DNA from: Actinomycetota bacterium
GTDB taxonomy: Bacteria; Actinomycetota; Actinomycetes; S36-B12; UBA10799
Reading direction: 5' to 3'
Assembly (NCBI GenBank): GCA_030837445.1
Contig: JAUPKM010000351.1
Span: 1-9,325 of the forward strand
Length of the DNA: 9,325 bases
Shown here: positions 1 through 6,035 of the stretch, one piece after another
Numbering within the stretch: position 1 is the stretch's first letter
Layout of the letters: the number at the start of each line of letters is the position of its first letter
Notes under the pieces: model-generated
What the model was told of the DNA's origin: nothing
What the model saw: only the letters and a program-made list of their open reading frames with translations
The model's database searches: none
Made by a program: the position numbers and the translations under genes

Positions 1-1323
1 GGGGATTCGCTGGGCTTCGGCAGTTTCGATTTCGGAGCCGGCGGCTTGTCCCAGGTGCATTCCCTGGTGTCCGGCGGTTCGTCTGGATCGGGATTGGTGA
101 ACTACCGGGTTGACAGTCCGACGGGGCCGATCGTGGGCAACTTCGCTGTCGGCAGTACTGGTGGTTGGGACAGCTATCGTCAGATCCCGGCCAATGCTGG
201 GGGCGTTACTGGCGTGCACAAGGTGTTCGTCACGTTCCAGTCCGGCTACCCGGGTGACTACGTCAATCTCGACCGGTTCCAGTTCCAGAAGTCGGGTACT
301 CCGATTCCCGACCTGAAGTCAGGCCCGGCCCCGACTCCGACTCCCAAGCCGACGCCGACTCCGACCCCAAAGCCGACTCCGACCCCAAAGCCGACGCCCA
401 AGCCGACGCCGACTCCGACGCCGACCCCAAAGCCGACGCCTACGCCGACGCCGACCCCAAAGCCGACGCCGACCCCGGCTCCGGTTGGGGATGTAACGGT
501 GGTGGCCGCGGGTGACGTGGCAGGTGGTGTCGGTGGTGGCGATTCCAAGTACACCGGCGACTTGATTCAGGCGAATATCAATCGCTACTTCAAGGTGCTC
601 GCACTTGGGGACCTGCAGTACCCGGATGGCCGCTACAGCGATTTCCTTGCCTCATACGACAAGACCTGGGGCAAGTTCAAGGCCAAGACCGCCCCGGTGA
701 TGGGCAATCATGAGGCGGATGGCGCCGGCTACTTCGACTACTTCAACGGTGTCGGTGCAGCTAACGGACCGGCCGGTGCGCGCGGTAAGGGCTGGTACTC
801 CTACGACACGGGGAACGCCAAGACCAGCGGCTGGCATGTCGTGGCCCTGAACTCGGAGTGTGTCGGCAAGCCGTGCGGTACGGAGCAGTTGACGTGGCTA
901 CAGACTGATTTGGCGTCGACCGTGAAGCCGTGCACGATGGCCTATTGGCACAAGCCGCGCTTCTCCTCTGGCGACCACGGCGACGATGCCAAGATGCAGC
1001 CCTTCTGGAATCTGCTGAACCAACACGGCGCAGAGGTTGTGCTGTCCGGGCACGACCACGACTACGAACGGTTCGCGCCGATGAACGCCAGCGGCGTCCG
1101 CGATGATGCCCGCGGCGTCCGCCAGTTCGTGGTGGGCACCGGCGGAATCGGCTTCCGGGGAATTGGCAACACTGCCAACTCCCAGACTCGTAACACCGAC
1201 ACCCTCGGTGCTCTCGAAGTCGGTCTGCAGGCGAACTCCTACAGCTGGAAATTCGTCAGGGCGACATCACCGGGCAACGGCACCTTCACCGATTCTGGCA
1301 CCACGACCTGCCACGGCAAGTAG
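1..1323 (+). CDS. CBM6-like module + PT-rich linker + calcineurin-like metallophosphoesterase (5' end outside window)
   Basis: The reading frame is open from base 1, so the true start lies upstream; the TTG at 46 falls inside a domain and is not a credible start. Three parts are seen. Bases 1 to about 288 resemble the end of a CBM6 carbohydrate-binding module (FGAGG, DSPTGPIVG, STGGWDSY, and VNLDRFQF in place of the usual vnlDwfqF). A Pro/Thr/Lys linker covers about 325-483. From about 490 a calcineurin-like (purple acid phosphatase-type) phosphoesterase follows, with its metal-ligand motifs all present: GDVAG (511-525), GDLQYP (607-624), GNHE (703-714), WHKP (His 949-951) and GHDHDYER (1048-1071). 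Four cysteines (ECVGKPC, KPC, TTC) suit an exported, disulfide-bonded protein. By family it should hydrolyse phosphomonoesters or diesters outside the cell, probably held to a glycan. The substrate is unknown and the signal peptide is not in view. It is convergent with the LuxR-type gene, with a shared terminator hairpin after the TAG. Confidence 0.9.
   Translation, partial: GDSLGFGSFDFGAGGLSQVHSLVSGGSSGSGLVNYRVDSPTGPIVGNFAVGSTGGWDSYRQIPANAGGVTGVHKVFVTFQSGYPGDYVNLDRFQFQKSGTPIPDLKSGPAPTPTPKPTPTPTPKPTPTPKPTPKPTPTPTPTPKPTPTPTPTPKPTPTPAPVGDVTVVAAGDVAGGVGGGDSKYTGDLIQANINRYFKVLALGDLQYPDGRYSDFLASYDKTWGKFKAKTAPVMGNHEADGAGYFDYFNGVGAANGPAGARGKGWYSYDTGNAKTSGWHVVALNSECVGKPCGTEQLTWLQTDLASTVKPCTMAYWHKPRFSSGDHGDDAKMQPFWNLLNQHGAEVVLSGHDHDYERFAPMNASGVRDDARGVRQFVVGTGGIGFRGIGNTANSQTRNTDTLGALEVGLQANSYSWKFVRATSPGNGTFTDSGTTTCHGK
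325..483 (+). repeat. Pro-Thr-Lys low-complexity coding repeat (interdomain linker)
   Basis: This in-frame tract encodes alternating PT and PK dipeptides and joins the CBM6-like module to the phosphoesterase. The 15-mer gaccccaaagccgac occurs four times exactly, at 363-377, 381-395, 423-437 and 453-467, separated by degenerate ccgacg/ccgact units. The spacing is irregular, always a multiple of three, so length changes would keep the frame. Such linkers are typical of secreted carbohydrate-active enzymes and are often glycosylated. The tract is prone to slippage and to misassembly. Confidence 0.9.
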
Positions 1324-1330
1324 CCCCGCC

Positions 1331-1370
1331 ACGAGCTCCGCTGGCCAAGCAGTTGGTCAGCGGAGCTCGT
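1331..1370. terminator. Strong hairpin, probable bidirectional terminator between convergent genes
   Basis: The arms 1331-1348 and 1353-1370 form an 18-bp inverted repeat with a 4-base loop (gcag). The only imperfection is one pair that is G-U in the plus-strand RNA and C-A in the minus-strand RNA. The hairpin starts 7 bases after the phosphoesterase stop. The right arm contains the stop codon of the minus-strand LuxR-type gene (tca at 1357-1359), so that gene's last codons form part of the stem. No U tract follows on either side, which is usual for actinobacterial terminators. Termination in both directions is inferred from structure and position. Confidence 0.8.
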
Positions 1371-4314
1371 CATTGCCCTTCGGCTCCGGCGTGACATTGC
1401 CGACGATGCGGGCACGGTCGACCGCAGTCACCACATCGGTACGGGAGTGTGCGTCGAGTTTGACGAAAATGCGACGGAGGTGGGACTCGACGGTCCGAGA
1501 GCTCAGCACAAGTTCGTCGGCGATCTGCCGATTGGTGAGTCCGTCGGCGACCAACTGAGCCACCTCGGATTCGCGGTCGCTGAGGGCCGCGATACCAGTC
1601 GTGGCTCGAGGTACCCGGTCGCTCGAGGTCCGCACGCCGAGTGAGCGCAACTTCCTGGCAACCTGTCCCGACAATCGTCGGGTTCCGGCTGCATCGAATG
1701 TCCGCAGCGCGTCCTGGTAGGTGTCCACGGCCTCCTCTCGCCGTCCCGCCAGCGCCAGCGCCTGGCCCGTGAGCATGCTGGCGACGGCGGCCTCGATCGG
1801 CGCCCCGGCAGCCGTTGCCGATGCCATGGCCTGCCGTCCGAATTCGACGGCCGCGGATGCATCCCCGTCAGCCAGGGCCACGGCCGCCAATGCACGTTGG
1901 GCGTAGCACTGCGACATCACCAATCCGGTATCCGCGGCAGCAACTACGGCGTACTCAGCCCATTCGCGAGCGGCGTCGATATCCTGCAGGGCGATCTTGG
2001 CATGCACAGCCAACTCGCATGCCAACGCGCGGATGGGTTTGGTCGCGGCAGCCATGGAGTCGCCACCCGCGAAGTCGGTCATCAGCTCCACTGTCCGCTC
2101 CGGTCGGTCGGCAGAGTTGTACACCGAGCCAAGAAGGAGGGCAACCGTGGTTCGAATCCAGGGATCGGGGGCTAACTCCAGGTAGATCTCGGCCTCCCTG
2201 GCCAGCGTCAGAGCCTTCGCAAGGTCGCCGATCAGCCCGGCGGCAGTCGATCGTCGCGCGAGCACCAGAGCTAGTAGCGAAGGATTGCCCTGCATCCGGG
2301 TCAGTTGCTCCGCCTCGTCAAGGAGGTCTACGCCCGCGCCTGGTTGCCCTAGTTGTGTGGTGGCCGCCTCGGCGGCCAGGCAGGACCAGATTCTCGCCTC
2401 CTGATTGGCGTAGGACCGGGCAATCCGCAGACCCTGCCTGGCGTGGTCCAGGGCCTCCGGCCAGAGTTCCAACAGATGCTCGGCGGAGGCTAGGAGAAGA
2501 AGTCCTTCGACCGCCACGGGTTGCTCGTCGGCCGGCAAGGCCTCCCAGGCGGCACCGGCCGCGCGGCACGCGGCCACGCCGAGTTCCGCGCTGCCAAAGT
2601 GGGACTCGGCGATAGCGACCGCGGACTCCAGGAAGAATTCCAACGAAGCCAGATCCAATTCCGCGGCGGAGGTCGAAATCGACTCTCTCAGCTCGCGCAC
2701 CGCGGTCAGATTCGCGCGGTCGCCTTCGGCGAGAATCAACAGGCACTCAAGCGAGACCCGCGTCACTGAGGGCTCGATGGGAATTTCGGCCAGCACATCG
2801 ACGAGTCGCTCCGCGACCGCTGTCCGTTCGCCAAGCCAACGATCCACTCGCAGGATGTTGAACATCACGGCGCCGCGCACCAGTTCGTCGCCCGGCGGAA
2901 TTAGCGCAAGGGCCTCCTGCAGCACCTCACGGGCAGCGGCGAACTCCCCAGAAAAGATCATCGCGTCGGCCTGGCCGAGTAACAGCAGCGGTCGTCGGTC
3001 GGCCAGTGCGCCCTCGTCGGGGATGAGACGCAGGGCTGAACGGTACAACCGCGCGGATGCCCTGGGAGCGAGTGCGCGGGCCTCGGCGGCGGCTCCGGAG
3101 ATGGCGTCGATCGCTGCGATATCGCCGATGGTTGCGCTGCGCTCGAGGTGGCGCGCGACCGGGATTGGTCCGGCCCCGGCGGCCGACAGCTGGATCGCTG
3201 CGCGTGCGTGAGCCGCCAACCGCCAGCCCGGACTGATGGACTCGTAGATCACACTGGCGATGACCGGATGTCGAAATCTGAAACCGCCACGCTCGTCCGC
3301 TGGCGACACCAACGACCGTGCCAGCAAGGAATCGATGGCGGAAAATGTCTCGCTGTCTTCGAGTCCCGCCAATCTGCCTGCCTGCACGACTTCGAAAGGC
3401 TCTCCCAGAACCGCGCCAGCGTGCGCCAACAGCCTCGCATTCGGGGGAGTGGCCGCCAGTTCGTCGACGATGGTTGCGGTCACAGCAGGGGGGTAGCGGG
3501 AGTCCAGACGCGCCTCGAGGCTCTCCTGAGCGCTGGGAAGGGATCTCGCGTGACTGGCAAGCTGGGTGACGAAGAAGGGGTTCCCACCGGCAGATTGAAC
3601 GAGGGGCTCGCGTTCGGCAGGCGGAACCTCGGTCAACAGCAGATCAACGGCTTCCGGTGCTATCGGGCCGAGCCTCATCACTTCGACCTCACCCGATCTG
3701 ATTTGCTCTGTTCCGACGAGGCCGACGCCACCCTGTTGTCTGCGTTGGGCCGTGACCCACAAGGTGGGGACCGGTGACCCGTGGCGAATCAGGTATCCGA
3801 TCACCGACGCGGTCGCCTCATCGACCCATTGCATGTCGTCGACCACCAGCAGCAGGCCGCGATGGGAGGCCGTCAGGGTGGTCAACGCCTGCCGAGTCGC
3901 TCGACACACGAGCAGGGTGTCGACATCGCTCGGATCGAGATTGTCCGGGGAAAATCGTCGAAGTCCGGGAAGTACGGTCGCCAAATCGGTCAGCTGCTTC
4001 GGGTCCAATGCGGCGACCATCTGCTCTGTTGCCAACGCGTCTTCAAACAGTGAGACCAGCACCCCAAACACCTGATCCTGCTCCGCGCGCGAGCCGCATG
4101 CCCGCAGACACAGCAGGCCTCGCTCACTGGCATGGGCGGCCAGCCAATCCAGCAGGGAAGTCTTGCCGATTCCGGGTTCGCCGATCAGCTCCACTGCCTT
4201 CAGCGGCACCTCGCCGAGCCGGTCCACTGCCGCGCGCAGGCGCGCCTGCTCGGCTGTCCGGCCGACCAGCGGACCCGGTCGCGCAGCCATCGAAACCTCT
4301 GCATCTGGCGGCAT
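1357..4314 (-). CDS. Large LuxR-family transcriptional regulator with AAA/NACHT-like ATPase domain (LAL/MalT type)
   Basis: This 985-residue protein is a LAL-type regulator, within the usual 850-1100 range. The N-terminal ATPase domain follows PLVGRTAEQARL and has Walker A GEPGIGKT (residues 45-52) and Walker B LLLVVDDMQWVD (154-165). A long Ala/Leu-rich helical region of tetratricopeptide style fills roughly 360-890. A LuxR-type helix-turn-helix sits at 910-962 (LSDRESEVAQLVADGLTNRQIA, then SSRTVESHLRRIFVKL), followed by a 23-residue tail. No adenylyl cyclase domain is fused in front, unlike several mycobacterial LAL proteins. Family members sense a small ligand and bind DNA in an ATP-dependent way; ligand and targets are unknown here. 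Two starts compete: ATG 4314 (ggtgag, 5-base spacer) and ATG 4290 (agagg, 5-base spacer), both upstream of conserved sequence. The gene begins 23 bp after the PH-SHOCT gene on the same strand, so the two are probably cotranscribed. Confidence 0.93.
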   Translation of the reverse strand: MPPDAEVSMAARPGPLVGRTAEQARLRAAVDRLGEVPLKAVELIGEPGIGKTSLLDWLAAHASERGLLCLRACGSRAEQDQVFGVLVSLFEDALATEQMVAALDPKQLTDLATVLPGLRRFSPDNLDPSDVDTLLVCRATRQALTTLTASHRGLLLVVDDMQWVDEATASVIGYLIRHGSPVPTLWVTAQRRQQGGVGLVGTEQIRSGEVEVMRLGPIAPEAVDLLLTEVPPAEREPLVQSAGGNPFFVTQLASHARSLPSAQESLEARLDSRYPPAVTATIVDELAATPPNARLLAHAGAVLGEPFEVVQAGRLAGLEDSETFSAIDSLLARSLVSPADERGGFRFRHPVIASVIYESISPGWRLAAHARAAIQLSAAGAGPIPVARHLERSATIGDIAAIDAISGAAAEARALAPRASARLYRSALRLIPDEGALADRRPLLLLGQADAMIFSGEFAAAREVLQEALALIPPGDELVRGAVMFNILRVDRWLGERTAVAERLVDVLAEIPIEPSVTRVSLECLLILAEGDRANLTAVRELRESISTSAAELDLASLEFFLESAVAIAESHFGSAELGVAACRAAGAAWEALPADEQPVAVEGLLLLASAEHLLELWPEALDHARQGLRIARSYANQEARIWSCLAAEAATTQLGQPGAGVDLLDEAEQLTRMQGNPSLLALVLARRSTAAGLIGDLAKALTLAREAEIYLELAPDPWIRTTVALLLGSVYNSADRPERTVELMTDFAGGDSMAAATKPIRALACELAVHAKIALQDIDAAREWAEYAVVAAADTGLVMSQCYAQRALAAVALADGDASAAVEFGRQAMASATAAGAPIEAAVASMLTGQALALAGRREEAVDTYQDALRTFDAAGTRRLSGQVARKLRSLGVRTSSDRVPRATTGIAALSDRESEVAQLVADGLTNRQIADELVLSSRTVESHLRRIFVKLDAHSRTDVVTAVDRARIVGNVTPEPKGNDELR

Positions 4315-4337
4315 AAGTACTCACCGTAGTGGAAGGG

Positions 4338-5063
4338 TTACAGGCGATCGAGAATCTCGGCCTTCTTGGCTGCGAACTCCTCTTGACTGATGAGGCCAAG
4401 TTCGAGCATGCGGGTGAGGTCTGCCAGCGCACCCACCGAATCCTGGCCGGTTGCGTGGACCGGTGCGGTTGCCTCGTCCTCGATTGGGACAGAAGTCCCC
4501 GATACCCGGTTACGTGGGAGGTGGCCGGAGATGACGGCCCCGCCGGGGGCCATCGTCGTCAGCACCAGGCCCGCTGCCCGCAGCGTCAGCAGTCCCACCA
4601 ACGCCTCGGCCGCGGCAGCGTCAACGCAGCTGAAACGTGCGACCGATTGGCGCACGTGGACGGTGACGGGGTGTCGGAGTCGGCCTGCCGCCACCGACGC
4701 GCTGAGCACGTCTTCGCACGCCGCGTTGAACTCGATCTGGGGGCTTCGGACATTGGTCGCGAAGAACAACCGAGCCGAAGTCAACACCAGGATGCCCTGG
4801 TTGTCGCCGAGTTCGACGGCCAGGATGAATTCCACCGCTTCGTCGCTGGTGAGCAGGCTGGGCAGAGATCGCAGCGCCTTCTTGGTTCCGCCGCGAAAGC
4901 GCATCCAGGAGGCGACCAACTCCGCGTCGGAGCGGTTGGGCGCCGTTCGCACTTCGGCGAGTCTGGGCTGTGGATCGGCTGGAGATACTGGTCCCCAACG
5001 GCCGCTGGCCCAACGCCACCAACGGTCACCATCCCAGCGGTAGTCGGGCTCTGCGGTCATCAT
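4338..5063 (-). CDS. PH-like and SHOCT domain protein with Trp-rich N-terminus
   Basis: The product has 241 residues. The N-terminus has a Trp-rich segment (YRWDGDRWWRWASGRWGPV, residues 8-26) like the short WxxxRWW motifs of actinobacterial membrane-associated proteins. Residues about 70-160 look like a bacterial PH/GRAM-type domain (ILAVELGDNQGILVLTSARLFF, then a strand-rich stretch). Residues 209-241 are a SHOCT domain (LADLTRMLELGLISQEEFAAKKAEIL), a short C-terminal oligomerisation/interaction helix pair. No membrane helix or signal peptide is seen. The first of two tandem ATGs (5061-5063) is chosen because gggaaag lies 7 bases upstream (5071-5077). An in-frame extension reaching 5261 exists but has no domain content. 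It is followed 23 bp later by the LuxR-type regulator and is divergent from the CARF-like membrane gene. It may be an accessory or scaffold protein; the specific function is unknown. Confidence 0.85.
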   Translation of the reverse strand: MMTAEPDYRWDGDRWWRWASGRWGPVSPADPQPRLAEVRTAPNRSDAELVASWMRFRGGTKKALRSLPSLLTSDEAVEFILAVELGDNQGILVLTSARLFFATNVRSPQIEFNAACEDVLSASVAAGRLRHPVTVHVRQSVARFSCVDAAAAEALVGLLTLRAAGLVLTTMAPGGAVISGHLPRNRVSGTSVPIEDEATAPVHATGQDSVGALADLTRMLELGLISQEEFAAKKAEILDRL

Positions 5064-5237
5064 GACGTCACTTTCCCACGGGGCCACGACAAACGTTGGT
5101 ATCTTCGGCTTCGAGATCAGCGACCCACGGGTTGGGCTCAACTGGTGACAGGCGGTGGTGTGGTCGTGCATTCCAGAGACGGTCACGGACCGCCGGAATC
5201 GCGGGCCGCCAACTACCGCCACCAGGCGGCCGTGCTG
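5064..5237. promoter_or_regulatory. Divergent intergenic region, presumed to hold two outward promoters
   Basis: These 174 bases lie between the starts of the PH-SHOCT gene (minus) and the CARF-like membrane gene (plus). Both must be transcribed from here unless an upstream promoter reads in. I could not pick a convincing -10/-35 pair on either strand. The ribosome binding site of the minus gene (gggaaag, 5071-5077) is clear. The plus gene has only a weak aggcgg 8 bases before its ATG. The 8-bp palindrome tgacgtca (5063-5070) overlaps the minus-gene start and may be chance. Confidence 0.4.
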
Positions 5238-6017
5238 ATGCCCACCGCGGGTGCGGTGCATCGAGCGCTGTCACGGTTGCGCCATATTGCAGGTTTTCCG
5301 TCCGGGCTGGTGGTGTCCTTCTTCTTCTCGTTCTACCTGCTGGTGAATGCGGTCACCTACGTGGGCGCGATCTGGGGGATCCTCGGGGTGATCCTGCCCC
5401 TGGTCGCATCATGTCTGGTCACGGCGGCATTGGTCTGGCGGTGGCAACGGAAGTTGTCAACTGCCCTCTCCATCTCGCAATTGGACTTCCCTGACGAGTC
5501 ACGGTTGGCCCGTCGCCGCGGGCTGGTGGTCGTCGTCGGTCTTGACTCCGCCCAACCTGGAACGACATTCCTGCGACTGCTGGCCGCCGCGCAGGAATGT
5601 GAATTCGTGGCACTTGTGACCACGGTGCAGGACGACGAATTGGGCGTCACCGGCGACCTGGTGGACAAGGTGATGCCGCTGGCGGGACGCGCGTTTCCGG
5701 TCGGCAACGTGCGGGTCTGGGGAGGCAACAGTGCGGAGAGTCTGACAGACGCCGAGACCTCAGTGACGGAGGCGCTGGCGTGGCTGCGGCGGCACGGGCT
5801 GCACCCGTCGCAGATGGTCGTGGATGTGTCGAAGGGACGCAGGTCGATGCAGTTCGGGGCTCTCATCGCGGCTGACCGAGCCAGCGTGGAGGTGCAGTAC
5901 CTGGCCGCAGACTGGCACCCGCTGGATAACCGTCCGAAGGAGGGCACGCATGACTTCTTCGTCGTGCGCACCATGTGGACCGAGGTGTCCGAGGACGCAG
6001 CCGAACTCGAATATTGA
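5238..6017 (+). CDS. Two-helix membrane protein with a C-terminal CARF-like (Rossmann) domain
   Basis: The product has 259 residues. Two hydrophobic helices (about residues 23-42 and 45-68) form a hairpin. A basic region (RWQRK, ARRR) follows, consistent with a cytosolic C-terminus. Residues 94-246 look like a CARF-type Rossmann domain: first strand GLVVVVGLDS (95-104), then helix FLRLLAAAQE, second strand FVALVTT (123-129), and the signature VVDVSKGRRSM (194-204) followed by helix FGALIAADR and strand VEVQYLA. In CARF proteins the equivalent hxxDhTGGxKxM loop binds cyclic oligoadenylate; here Ser and Arg replace the usual Thr and Lys. No nuclease or other effector domain is present, so the membrane part would be the effector. 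The start is uncertain: ATG 5238 is taken (weak aggcgg), but in-frame GTGs at 5145, 5160, 5166 and 5232 are possible. Reading further upstream only shadows the PH-SHOCT gene. It ends 18 bp before the convergent ATP-grasp stop. The fold call is by motif reading and is moderately sure; the gene itself is likely real. Confidence 0.75.
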   Translation: MPTAGAVHRALSRLRHIAGFPSGLVVSFFFSFYLLVNAVTYVGAIWGILGVILPLVASCLVTAALVWRWQRKLSTALSISQLDFPDESRLARRRGLVVVVGLDSAQPGTTFLRLLAAAQECEFVALVTTVQDDELGVTGDLVDKVMPLAGRAFPVGNVRVWGGNSAESLTDAETSVTEALAWLRRHGLHPSQMVVDVSKGRRSMQFGALIAADRASVEVQYLAADWHPLDNRPKEGTHDFFVVRTMWTEVSEDAAELEY

Positions 6018-6035
6018 CGCGTCGGGGCCAGCCCG

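Noticed and set aside
258..554. Minus-strand open frame encoding a Gly-Val repeat protein
   Set aside because: It is the reverse complement of the Pro-Thr linker repeat, with no ribosome binding site or supporting context.
2318..2746. Arg-rich open frames inside the LuxR-type gene on both strands
   Set aside because: The Arg/Pro/Gly-rich composition is typical of out-of-frame translation; all lie within the strongly supported regulator gene.
5063..5070. Palindrome tgacgtca as an operator
   Set aside because: A single 8-bp palindrome overlapping a start codon, with no second copy noticed nearby; chance is a sufficient explanation.
4329..5237. Long plus-strand reading frame extending the CARF-like gene upstream
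   Set aside because: It lies opposite the PH-SHOCT gene, which has recognisable domains and a good ribosome binding site; the plus-strand translation here has no domain-like sequence and is a high-GC shadow.
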